From positions 124,001 to 188,000 of the forward strand of contig NZ_AULP01000004.1 in the NCBI RefSeq assembly GCF_000422345.1: a stretch of DNA of 64,000 nucleotides. Direction: 5' to 3'. A program made the position numbers and the translations under genes. The notes below the pieces were generated by a model. The model saw only the letters and a program-made list of their open reading frames with translations, did not search any database and was not told where the DNA came from. This document shows, one piece after another, positions 27,443 to 35,876 of this stretch. How positions within the stretch are numbered: position 1 is the first letter of the stretch; each line of letters opens with the position of its first letter. The stretch comes from Neomelitea salexigens DSM 19753 (GTDB lineage Bacteria > Pseudomonadota > Gammaproteobacteria > Pseudomonadales > Spongiibacteraceae).

Positions 27443-29209
27443 CTACTGGCCTTGCTGCTGAGTGCCGTGTTGATGCGCGTCATTGAGTTCACGCCGCAGG
27501 ATATCGATCTCTCTAATAGATTCCTCCGCTAAACCGGCGAACTCCATTTGCAAGGCCAGTGCTTCAAAGTCTGTGGCCTGCCCCTGACGCGCGTACAGGT
27601 CAAGCAGTAGCATTTGTAGCTCGAGAGATTCGTCGTCGCGCAGGGCCTGCTCAAGGATCTGCTGAGCGCCGCGGTAGTCCCCCAATTCAATGCACGCCGC
27701 CGCAACCGCCTGCGGCGAGTTATCTTCCTCAGCCACACGGCCAGTCACCGCAGCAATAGCTGCGCCGCCAGACTGTTCTTTTGGGGTATCCCCCAGTTCC
27801 GCGAAAACGTCTTCAAAATGTGTTGCCGACGCCTTGGGGACAGCCGTGGCCACGCCAGCATAGTGAAACGCTTGCAAGCGGCGTTTTGCGGCAGCTTTAC
27901 GGCGTCGATAAAACAATAGCCCGCCCACCGCTGCAACACCCAGTGACAGCAACGCCCAGGGGCTGCCGCGCCACTCAGCATTTTCAGGCAACGGCGCAGC
28001 TGAGGCCCCACCAATGGACGTCGCGTCAGTCTCTGTAACGCCAGATTGAACCGCCTCAGAGGCCGAGGCCACATCAGCACCACGCACAAATTCGCTTGAT
28101 ACCGTTTGATCCCCGGCCTGAGGCGCCTCGGCCAGGGGCTGCGCATCACTCACCGCCGGCACCACTACGCTATTTTCGGCCTGGATCGCGGCAGTTTGGC
28201 CCTTCAGGGCAGTATATTCATCCTGCAAGCTGAGCAGGCGCGTCTGTAGCGCCTGCAAGCGGCTATTCATTGCCTCGATATTCGCGCGTACGGCTGACAC
28301 TTCGTCGGTCACCGCTGCCAACGAAGCCGTCAAGCGCTGCTCTTCGGTCATCGACTGGGCGGCGTTGGAGCCTACAACAGTGCTTTCTGTCGAAGCTTCT
28401 GGCACCGTTTCTGCTTCATTACTTACCGTGCTTTTCGGCGCAAGCGATGTTTGTTTGTCGGAACCACCTGGGCCGCCACCGGGTAGCAACACATCGGCAA
28501 GTGCTGCCGCCTCAACATTTAGCGAGACGGACTCCTTTAACATATCTTTTTCGCCGCGTACAAAGGCGTGGGGGTTTAGGCGATAGACCGCCTCCATCAG
28601 GGGCAGCTGCTCACCACCTCGGGCACGCCGAATGCGCGAAGCCACTCGCCAAAGGCTATCTCCGCGCACCGTTGTATACGTCGATACATCAGCGTTAATA
28701 GGCCGCCGCGGCGACGATTTCGCTGGGCGATTACCCTGTGCTGGTTTTACCGATGCTAACCGGGTACTCGCTGCGCCCGCTTGAACCACACTTGCCTGCT
28801 CCGGTGCCTGCGCAGGCAAGTCGAGTAGCAATGTGTATTCACGCTCTATCGTACCTGTCGGCCAGCGCACCGATAAAACGAAATTAAGGAAGGGTTCAAC
28901 GATCGGCGTGGTGCTGCGTAAATAAATCACGCCGCTGCCAGAAAGGCTTAATTCACTGCGTACCGACAGGGTTCGGGTATCAAGCCCGCCCATTGCACTA
29001 TCGCTCTGTGCATCCCACACCGGTTTCACATCAATCAGAATTTGTTCGGGATCCAAGCCCTCTGCACCGCTGATAACCACGCGTGCGGCCAATGGCTTAC
29101 CTAACACCGAATCCAGCTCCGCACGACCTAAACCCATCGCTTTCGCATCGGGGCTAACGGCGACCGCTAGTAGCAGTGGAATAAAAGCAGGGGCTCGCAG
29201 TTTCTTCAT
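27443..29209 (-). CDS. fimV: FimV/HubP-like polar landmark protein
   Basis: 588 residues, shorter than Pseudomonas FimV (about 920). A signal peptide (about 1-24, ending PDAKA) precedes the FimV N-terminal domain MGLGRAELDSVLGKPLAARV. A LysM-type peptidoglycan-binding domain follows (YTTVRGDSLWRVASRIR, about 170-230), then a coiled coil (270-345), one transmembrane helix (SPWALLSLGVAAVGGLLFY) and a cytoplasmic C-terminus with TPR-like repeats that organises type IV pili or flagella at the pole in relatives. The short acidic central region makes this a compact version. Confidence 0.9.
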   Translation of the reverse strand: MKKLRAPAFIPLLLAVAVSPDAKAMGLGRAELDSVLGKPLAARVVISGAEGLDPEQILIDVKPVWDAQSDSAMGGLDTRTLSVRSELSLSGSGVIYLRSTTPIVEPFLNFVLSVRWPTGTIEREYTLLLDLPAQAPEQASVVQAGAASTRLASVKPAQGNRPAKSSPRRPINADVSTYTTVRGDSLWRVASRIRRARGGEQLPLMEAVYRLNPHAFVRGEKDMLKESVSLNVEAAALADVLLPGGGPGGSDKQTSLAPKSTVSNEAETVPEASTESTVVGSNAAQSMTEEQRLTASLAAVTDEVSAVRANIEAMNSRLQALQTRLLSLQDEYTALKGQTAAIQAENSVVVPAVSDAQPLAEAPQAGDQTVSSEFVRGADVASASEAVQSGVTETDATSIGGASAAPLPENAEWRGSPWALLSLGVAAVGGLLFYRRRKAAAKRRLQAFHYAGVATAVPKASATHFEDVFAELGDTPKEQSGGAAIAAVTGRVAEEDNSPQAVAAACIELGDYRGAQQILEQALRDDESLELQMLLLDLYARQGQATDFEALALQMEFAGLAEESIREIDILRRELNDAHQHGTQQQGQ

Positions 29210-29547
29210 TGCCGTATTCTCATTTCTTGTTGTGAGTCACTTCACATTTATCATTACCCTACAGCTTACAACATTTTGAGTAAAAGTCGCGCGGCAAACG
29301 CTGGTTAGTGGCCTGAGGCCTGAGCTACGCTTAATAACAGACTAGCTCGAGACTAAAATGAAAAGCTGGCGACATGCCATGAAAGAAAAGCGTCAGCGTC
29401 ACAGCATTGTCACGTTACTGCGTTAGGATCACCGCTTATCCACAACAAGTTTTCCCCAGATACAGTGAATAAGCTTGTGGATAAGGCTGTTCAATTCTCC
29501 GCTGAGCAACGTCTCATCAACGCTGCCGCCACGCGCGTAGTTTTTGA
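29210..29547. other. Intergenic region with DnaA-box array
   Basis: 338 bp between the convergent-free ends of fimV (start) and the MFS gene (stop), both on the minus strand. It holds the DnaA-box cluster at 29436-29484 and GATC sites at 29427-29430 and 29546-29549. A 22-codon basic frame (29358-29426) is also present. No strong fimV promoter is obvious. Confidence 0.7.
29436..29484. promoter_or_regulatory. DnaA-box cluster
   Basis: Two perfect boxes face each other: TTATCCACA (29436-29444, plus) and TGTGGATAA (29476-29484, minus), within an 11-bp inverted repeat CTTATCCACAA/TTGTGGATAAG. Between them are two weaker boxes, TTTTCCCCA (29450-29458, plus, 7 of 9) and AGTGAATAA (29464-29472, minus, 8 of 9 against TTATNCACA). 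Their starts are spaced 14, 14 and 12 bp. No dnaA, dnaN or rpmH is near. Confidence 0.7.
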
Positions 29548-30807
29548 TCAACCTTTGGCGATCTGGCGGCGACGTGACACCATTACCACAATGATCAACG
29601 CCATGACGGCGGCTGCACAAAAGTACGGGTAGCTTGGCGCGATACGGTATAAGAAGCCCCCCGCAAGCGGCCCAGCAACAAACCCAAGCCCCGCCACCGA
29701 GCCGAGCAGACCAGCCAAACCGCCTTGCTCATGGGGCTCGACAACCAAGCTGGCACTGGCACCGTAGGCCGGGCCAGTCAAGCCCATACCAAAGCCGAAC
29801 AAGCCCATCGCCGATAACAACATCGGCAACGTGTCTGACAATGCTAACAGCAAATACCCGGCGCAACTGAACGGCAGCCCCATAAACAGCAGGTTCATTG
29901 GCGACCCGGTGTAGCGCTGCACCACCACAAATTGCGCAAACAGCATGGCACCTGATGACACGATCATCGCGGCGGAAAACCACTGTGCCGCCGCGACGCC
30001 GTCGAGTGACAGTAAATCCTGAAAATAAAACCCCAGCGTCTGCTGAACCATGCCCAGCAAGCTGTAAAGCGCAAAACCGATGAGGATAAACAGACGGTAC
30101 CTGGGGTCGAAATACGCCATCCGCTTCGGCCGCTTACCGCCGCTGCTATGCGCTGGAATGGCGGGCAAATAACGCCAGACCAAAATCGCAACCAATGCGG
30201 CCAGCGCCGCTTGTAAATATAGCGGCGTTAAATAACTGAAGGCGACAAACCACGCCAGCGCGGGCCCCAGCATTACCCCCAGTTGATTGAAGGCCTGCAA
30301 TTTCGCCATCCCCTGCGCTCGCCGGGAGATATCTGTGACATCGACCATATAGGCAGCCGATGCCGGGTGGGTCGCCGACATCAACGCGGCGTGAATGCCG
30401 CGACTGAACATCAGCAGCACATACAGGAGGCCGCCACCGAGTATGCTAACAAGCCCCATCCACGCGACCGCGTTGAACAGCATGGTACCAATGGTGTAGC
30501 CGAATAGGCCGATAATAATGATCGGCTTTCGCCCCCATACATCGCTCTTTCTTCCCCAATAGGGAGAGGTCATGAAAAAAACGAGCGCGGTCAGTGCCGA
30601 CAGCGAGGTGATTGCCATTTCCTTGGGCGCAATCGTCAGTTCGGTGAAGGGAAGTTGCCAGAGCATTTCATGCAGGGCCAGTTCACGCCCCAACATTGGC
30701 AGCACCGCAAACACCACGCTTTGGCCCATCCCCACCGCCATCATGGCGGCGTATAGCGAAATCATCGCCCGCCAGTCAGACCTCGGTGCACTGCCTGTTT
30801 CCGTCAC
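29548..30807 (-). CDS. MFS transporter (drug/TetA-like)
   Basis: 419 residues with about 12 hydrophobic helices. The loop 2-3 signature is SPYWGRKSDVWGRKPII, a form of the GxLaDrxGrkxxl motif; SAMGLFGFGMGLTGPAYGAS resembles the antiporter-type helix. It is an inner-membrane proton-coupled exporter or importer of a small molecule. Drug-efflux families such as TetA/Bcr share this look but the substrate is not assignable. It is divergent from the abgT-family gene with about 145 bp between starts. Confidence 0.88.
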   Translation of the reverse strand: MTETGSAPRSDWRAMISLYAAMMAVGMGQSVVFAVLPMLGRELALHEMLWQLPFTELTIAPKEMAITSLSALTALVFFMTSPYWGRKSDVWGRKPIIIIGLFGYTIGTMLFNAVAWMGLVSILGGGLLYVLLMFSRGIHAALMSATHPASAAYMVDVTDISRRAQGMAKLQAFNQLGVMLGPALAWFVAFSYLTPLYLQAALAALVAILVWRYLPAIPAHSSGGKRPKRMAYFDPRYRLFILIGFALYSLLGMVQQTLGFYFQDLLSLDGVAAAQWFSAAMIVSSGAMLFAQFVVVQRYTGSPMNLLFMGLPFSCAGYLLLALSDTLPMLLSAMGLFGFGMGLTGPAYGASASLVVEPHEQGGLAGLLGSVAGLGFVAGPLAGGFLYRIAPSYPYFCAAAVMALIIVVMVSRRRQIAKG

Positions 30808-30952
30808 TCAGCTATCCTCTTGCCATCGGTTTTTATCTGCCACGCCATCTGGCACACTTTGATACAGCGTGATCAAGGCTGGCTATCGTCCGTTCGCGGA
30901 GCATGCATTTTACACAGCCACTCCTTGTGCCAACACAAACCAAGTGGGAAAC

Positions 30953-32461
30953 ATGTCAAAGGTTCAGCAAGACGTACCATTGAGCCAGCGTTGGCTGGAC
31001 CGAATAGAACGCACGGGCAATCGCCTGCCACACCCGGTGGTGCTGTTCGTTTATTTCTGTGCGATCGTCATTTTGCTGTCGGTATGGCTCACGGCAACTG
31101 GCGCTAACGTACAGAATCCCAGCAATGGCGAATGGCTTTACACGCGCTCTCTGCTGTCTCGCGACGGCCTGCTGTGGATGCTACACAATGCGGTTGGCAA
31201 CTTTGTGAACTTCGCGCCTGTCGGCTCGGTGATCGTCGCCATAATGGGTATTGCCGTGGCGGAACACTCCGGCTTGCTCGGCCATGTGTTGACACAATTC
31301 GCGCGACGGGCGCCACCAAAGGCGTTGAGTGCGGTGATTGTATTCACCGGCGTATTATCCAGTATTGGTTTTGACTCGGGCTATGTTGTTTTAATCCCTT
31401 TGGCGGCGATCGTCTTTCGCGCCGCCGGACGCTCTCCGCTAGCGGGGATTGCCGCCGCATTCGCCGGGGTATCTGGCGGGTTTAGCGCAAATATTCTCCT
31501 CGGCCCAGTCGACGCAATTTTGGCGGGTATATCCACCGAGTCGCTACAGCTGATTGCCCCACAGGCTTCGGTGAGTGTCAGCGCAAACTATTACTTCATC
31601 GCCTTTTCTACCCTGCTCATTACCCTCGTTGGCGCATGGGTGACGGAAACATTGGTAGAGCCTCGACTGCAGCGCCCCGCGCAGACAGGGAGCACAAGCA
31701 CGCCCCCGGATGCCTCTGCTAACGAGACAAAAGCGCTGCGCCGCGTGCTGCTTTTTAGCGTACTTTATATCGCGACGCTCATCGCGGCAGTAGTCCATCC
31801 ACAGGGGCCATTGCGCAATCCTGACCCCAGCGGTATGGCAGCCCTGCCCCTGTTGCAGGGAATTGTGGTGTTTATTGCTGCATATGGCGCACTCGCCGGG
31901 ATTATTTTCGGCTACAGCAGCGGCCGCTTTACACGCAGTAAAGACTGGGTAGATGCCATGGAATCAGGCATGAGCACCTTGGCCGGCTATCTGGTACTGA
32001 TGTTCTTTGCCGCCCAGTTTGTTAATTATTTTTCCTGGACGGGCATTGGCGCGTTAACGGCAATTAAAGGCGCACAATGGCTTGCCGGGCTCGAGCTTTC
32101 CACTACCAGTCTGTTGATTAGCTTTGTGCTGTGCAGCGCGGCCATCAACCTATTAATCGGCAGCGCGTCGGCAAAATGGGCCTTGATGGCGCCGATATTC
32201 GTCCCCATGTTGGCGATGCTCGATGTGGCACCTGAGGCCGTACAAATGGCTTACCGAATTGGTGACTCCAGCACCAACATCATCACGCCGTTAATGCCAT
32301 ATTTTGGCGTTGTGGTGGCCTTTATGCAGCGCCACGATAGCAAAGCCGGTATGGGCACGCTGTTGGCATTGATGCTGCCCTACTCCCTGTGTTTTATCGT
32401 GAGCTGGTCCGTATTACTGGCGGCCTGGGTCGGATTGGGTATTCCCTTAGGACCGAAATAA
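30953..32461 (+). CDS. AbgT family transporter
   Basis: 502 residues (E. coli AbgT 508). The N-terminal RIERTGNRLPHPVVLFVYFC and GSVIVAIMGIAVAEHSGLLG, GFSANILLGPVDAILAGIS, INLLIGSASAKWALMAPIFV and IGDSSTNIITPLMPYFG are family landmarks. AbgT proteins import p-aminobenzoyl-glutamate or, in other members, export sulfonamides. I use the ATG at 30953-30955, preceded by GTGGGA and followed by MSKVQQDVPLSQRW; an in-frame start at 30869 is less likely. Confidence 0.92.
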   Translation: MSKVQQDVPLSQRWLDRIERTGNRLPHPVVLFVYFCAIVILLSVWLTATGANVQNPSNGEWLYTRSLLSRDGLLWMLHNAVGNFVNFAPVGSVIVAIMGIAVAEHSGLLGHVLTQFARRAPPKALSAVIVFTGVLSSIGFDSGYVVLIPLAAIVFRAAGRSPLAGIAAAFAGVSGGFSANILLGPVDAILAGISTESLQLIAPQASVSVSANYYFIAFSTLLITLVGAWVTETLVEPRLQRPAQTGSTSTPPDASANETKALRRVLLFSVLYIATLIAAVVHPQGPLRNPDPSGMAALPLLQGIVVFIAAYGALAGIIFGYSSGRFTRSKDWVDAMESGMSTLAGYLVLMFFAAQFVNYFSWTGIGALTAIKGAQWLAGLELSTTSLLISFVLCSAAINLLIGSASAKWALMAPIFVPMLAMLDVAPEAVQMAYRIGDSSTNIITPLMPYFGVVVAFMQRHDSKAGMGTLLALMLPYSLCFIVSWSVLLAAWVGLGIPLGPK

Positions 32462-32471
32462 AAAGGGCCGA

Positions 32472-32510
32472 AATAAAAAAAGCCGCCCTCAGCCAAGCTG
32501 GGACGGCTTT
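32472..32510 (-). terminator. Terminator of the pho-pst cluster after phoU
   Basis: AAAGCCG/CGGCTTT arms (32479-32485 with 32504-32510) plus an inner CCC/GGG and AGC/GCT form a hairpin. On the minus strand it is followed by a run of U residues, so it ends the phoU transcript; the plus strand has a shorter T-run and may also end abgT. Confidence 0.85.
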
Positions 32511-32529
32511 CAACTACTGGCGCCAAGCC

Positions 32530-33252
32530 TTATTTTTTCTCTTGGACAGCCGCACTCATCTCATCAATATTCACGTGGCGAACGTCCGCGCCCTTGGCCA
32601 AATAAATAACATGCTCGGCAATGTTGCGCGCGTGGTCGCCAATACGCTCTAGGGAACGCAGTGCCCACAGTACCTGCAAGACTGAGGAAATGGTGCGCGG
32701 ATCTTCCATCATATAGGTCACCAAGCTGCGCATAGCGGTGCCGTATTCCATATCGACGGAATGATCTTCTTCTGCCACATCCAGCGCCATATCACTGTCT
32801 ACACGGGCAAACGCGTCCAACGCGTTGCGCACCATGCTCAATACATGGTCACCAATGTGGCGAATCTCCAACACGCTGCGCGGCAGGCCACCCAGTTCAC
32901 CCAGCTTAATTGCGGCTTCCGCAACTTTTGTGGCCTCATCACCCATACGCTCCAAATCGCTGATAATTCGGCTGATTGACAACACCAGACGAAGGTCGGT
33001 CGCTGCAGGCTGGCGGCGCGCCAAGATAATGGTGCACTCCTCGTCGATGGACACCTCCAGCGCGTTGACGATACGGTCGCCACGCTTCACTTCATCAGCC
33101 AGGCCACTGTCCTGACTCATGAATGCGGTGGTCGCATCGGCAACCTGTTTCTCAACGACCCCACCCATTTCCAGCATACGGGTTTTAATATCGTCCAGCT
33201 CAGAGTTGAACTGCTGAGAGATATGGTGAGCGTGTAAGTCTTTATCTTTCAT
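32530..33252 (-). CDS. phoU: Phosphate signalling protein PhoU
   Basis: 240 residues, the usual length. Two three-helix PhoU repeats are visible, with ARRQPAATDLRLVLSISRIISDLERMGDEA (in pieces) and RSLERIGDHARNIAEHVIYLA carrying the metal-binding E/DxxxD motifs. PhoU links the Pst transporter to PhoR and keeps the Pho regulon off in high phosphate; it also protects against excess uptake. It is 37 bp after pstB and is the last gene of the cluster. Confidence 0.97.
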   Translation of the reverse strand: MKDKDLHAHHISQQFNSELDDIKTRMLEMGGVVEKQVADATTAFMSQDSGLADEVKRGDRIVNALEVSIDEECTIILARRQPAATDLRLVLSISRIISDLERMGDEATKVAEAAIKLGELGGLPRSVLEIRHIGDHVLSMVRNALDAFARVDSDMALDVAEEDHSVDMEYGTAMRSLVTYMMEDPRTISSVLQVLWALRSLERIGDHARNIAEHVIYLAKGADVRHVNIDEMSAAVQEKK

Positions 33253-33289
33253 TCCCGCATCCTATTGGCGCCGGGCTAATGGCCTAGCC

Positions 33290-34147
33290 TTAGCCGTAAC
33301 GACCTGTTATGTAATCTTCAGTTTGTTTATTGGTCGGATTGGTAAACAAGGTATCGGTATTATCAAACTCGATCAGTTTGCCCATATACATAAATGCAGT
33401 GTAGTCAGAGACTCGCGCGGCCTGCTGCATATTATGCGTAACGATGACAATCGTGTACTTGTCTTTCAGCTCATTGATCAGTTCTTCAATCTTAAGCGTC
33501 GAGATGGGATCCAGCGCCGATGCCGGCTCATCCAGCAGCAGCACTTCCGGCTCAACCGCAATGGTGCGCGCAATGACCAAACGCTGCTGCTGACCACCAG
33601 ACATGCCTAGCGCATTATCGTGCAGCCGGTCTTTCACTTCATCCCACAGGGCCGCGCCACGCAACGAGCGCTCGACCACTTCATCCAGCACCCGCTTTTT
33701 GTTCACACCTTGAATACGCAGCCCGTAAGCGACATTCTCATATATCGACTTGGGAAAGGGGTTTGGCTTTTGAAATACCATTCCCACACGGCGACGCAGG
33801 GTTGCCACATCGACACTGCGGTCGTAGATATCACTGCCGTCCAGGCGGATGGCACCTTCAACCCGGCAAGTATCGACCAGGTCATTCATGCGATTAAAGC
33901 AGCGCAGAAGGGTCGACTTACCGCAACCGCTGGGGCCGATAAACGCCGTGACCTTTTGACGAGGAATCTCCATATTAACGTCAAACAATGCTTGTTTGTC
34001 GCCGTAGTAAAGATCCAAACCGTCGACATTCAGAGTAATGTCCTCGTCGGCTATAGAGACTTCATTGCGCACCCGGCCGAGCGACTCCATATCGATTGCG
34101 TGACCAGCTGTAGCAGTTTTGTTGGTATCCATAAATTTTACCGTCAT
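33290..34147 (-). CDS. pstB: Phosphate ABC transporter ATP-binding protein PstB
   Basis: 285 residues. The Walker A is [21 protein letters not shown], read in two pieces, followed by the Q-loop [20 protein letters not shown], the signature [11 protein letters not shown], Walker [14 protein letters not shown] and the His-switch [13 protein letters not shown] choose the ATG at 34145-34147, 11 bp after the pstA stop; an ATG at 34130-34132 is possible too. Longer in-frame extensions overlap pstA and are not real. Confidence 0.96.
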   Translation of the reverse strand: MTVKFMDTNKTATAGHAIDMESLGRVRNEVSIADEDITLNVDGLDLYYGDKQALFDVNMEIPRQKVTAFIGPSGCGKSTLLRCFNRMNDLVDTCRVEGAIRLDGSDIYDRSVDVATLRRRVGMVFQKPNPFPKSIYENVAYGLRIQGVNKKRVLDEVVERSLRGAALWDEVKDRLHDNALGMSGGQQQRLVIARTIAVEPEVLLLDEPASALDPISTLKIEELINELKDKYTIVIVTHNMQQAARVSDYTAFMYMGKLIEFDNTDTLFTNPTNKQTEDYITGRYG

Positions 34148-34158
34148 GGCTGTGCCAA

Positions 34159-35859
34159 TTACATTTCCAAAGATTTGTATTTTTCGCGCAGATGATTCCG
34201 CAGTGCCACGGCACTGAGGTTCAGCAGCGCAATGATAATCACCAACAGCAATGCCGTAGCGTACACCAGTGGCCGCGCTGCTTCGACATTCGGGCTCTGA
34301 AAACCAACATCGTAGATGTGGAAGCCCAAGTGCATAAACTTTTGATCGAGGTGGAAGTATGGGAAGTTGCCATCCACCGGTAGCGACGGCGCCAATTTGA
34401 CGACCCCGACCAGCATCAGTGGTGCAACCTCCCCGGCCGCACGCGCAACGGCCAGAATCAGGCCAGTCATCATCGCCGGGCTGGTCATGGGCAACACCAC
34501 CCGCCACAAGGTCTCGGCCTTGGTGGCGCCCAGAGCCAGACTGCCCTCACGCAGATTGCGGGGAATACGCGCCAAGCCCTCTTCAGTTGCCACAATAACC
34601 ACGGGCAGTGTCAGCAGCGCCAGCGTCACCGACGCCCATAGAAGCCCCGGCGTGCCAAACGTTGGCGACGGCAGTGCCTCGGGGAATAAGGCCTGGTCGA
34701 TTTCTGCACCAACAAAATAGATGAAGAAGCCGAGCCCGAACACCCCGTATACAATCGAGGGTACGCCCGCCAGGTTGTTCACCGCGATGCGCACTATCCG
34801 TGTCATCAGCCCCTGCTTAGCATATTCGCGCAGATACACCGCCGCGATCACACCAAAGGGCGTTACCAGTACTGACATAATCAGCACCATGATCACCGTC
34901 CCGAAAATAGCGGGAAAGATACCGCCCTCGGTATTCGCTTCGCGGGGTTCATCGGTGAGAAACTCCGCAAACTTGCCGAAGTAAAAGCCGACCTTGTTGG
35001 CGAAGTTCATGGTATTGGGCTTGTAGGCGTGGACCACCGTCGACACGCGTTGCTCGCGCTGCTGGCCCTGCGCGGTCTCAACAATAAAGCTATCTCTGTT
35101 CCACTCGGCGTACAGTGCGTTCAGCTCTTTTTGTAATACTGCATAGGCGGCGTCTAGCTCAGCACGTTCGCTGTCGATCGCCAGCTGTTTTTGGGCGCGC
35201 TCAGCTTCCGGCAGCGCTTCATTGAGCTCCAAGCCGCGCTGGCGCAGACGCAGTTTTTCCAAGCGGTAGTTGATCGCGCCGATCTCTTTCTTTTCAACGC
35301 GCTCAATATCATGATGAATGGTTTCAGCACGTTCGATACTTTGCTGAAACGCCTGCCACAAGACCTCGTCATCGGCGGCGTCGATCGCCTGGCCATCGCG
35401 CTTCAAACCGCGCAAAAAGCCGTAGAAATTGCCCCACTCACGACGCTCGAGAACAATCGCCTGCTCTGGGTAATAGGTGTTCTGCAGGTAGCGACTTAAC
35501 ACCCATTTAAAGTCCGCACCACTGACATCGCGGTTACCCACTTTCACCAGCTCTCGCTGGATAAACGGCTCGTCCGTATCCAGCGTAAAACCAGCGCTGA
35601 GCAGCTGCTCGATAGCGACATCCTCGCTTTCAACCCGCTCGGCCATCACCACCGCCGGGGTTTCATCCGGCAACTGATACTCTGCGACAAATACATCGGC
35701 GGGCCAAAAGTGACTGAAACCACGCACTGCCAACAGTATTAACAAACCGATCACGGCCAGTGTGCTGACGGTCACCGCAGCGGCGTTCATCCAAATCAAG
35801 GGTTCGCCGCCCTTGAACCAGGCCGTCAGCCCCTGCTTTTCTTTATCCTGTAAATACAT
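34159..35859 (-). CDS. pstA: Phosphate ABC transporter permease PstA, with large periplasmic extension
   Basis: 566 residues, almost twice E. coli PstA (296). One transmembrane helix (about residues 27-50) is followed by a 250-residue periplasmic segment (DUF3333-like) containing a Glu/Arg-rich coiled coil ([21 protein letters not shown] and neighbours). The C-terminal permease domain has the EAA-type loop [20 protein letters not shown]. Such long PstA forms are known in marine gammaproteobacteria and Pseudomonas relatives. It sits between pstC and pstB. Confidence 0.93.
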   Translation of the reverse strand: MYLQDKEKQGLTAWFKGGEPLIWMNAAAVTVSTLAVIGLLILLAVRGFSHFWPADVFVAEYQLPDETPAVVMAERVESEDVAIEQLLSAGFTLDTDEPFIQRELVKVGNRDVSGADFKWVLSRYLQNTYYPEQAIVLERREWGNFYGFLRGLKRDGQAIDAADDEVLWQAFQQSIERAETIHHDIERVEKKEIGAINYRLEKLRLRQRGLELNEALPEAERAQKQLAIDSERAELDAAYAVLQKELNALYAEWNRDSFIVETAQGQQREQRVSTVVHAYKPNTMNFANKVGFYFGKFAEFLTDEPREANTEGGIFPAIFGTVIMVLIMSVLVTPFGVIAAVYLREYAKQGLMTRIVRIAVNNLAGVPSIVYGVFGLGFFIYFVGAEIDQALFPEALPSPTFGTPGLLWASVTLALLTLPVVIVATEEGLARIPRNLREGSLALGATKAETLWRVVLPMTSPAMMTGLILAVARAAGEVAPLMLVGVVKLAPSLPVDGNFPYFHLDQKFMHLGFHIYDVGFQSPNVEAARPLVYATALLLVIIIALLNLSAVALRNHLREKYKSLEM

Positions 35860-35876
35860 GATGTATCCCGAATCAA

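Noticed and set aside
29416-29547. A replication origin (oriC) at the DnaA boxes
   Set aside because: No dnaA/dnaN/rpmH, no clear AT-rich unwinding region and no strand change of genes around it; I keep it only as a DnaA-box cluster.
34148-34507. N-terminal extension of pstB inside pstA
   Set aside because: The extension overlaps the end of pstA in another frame and has no PstB-like sequence; the real start is at 34147.
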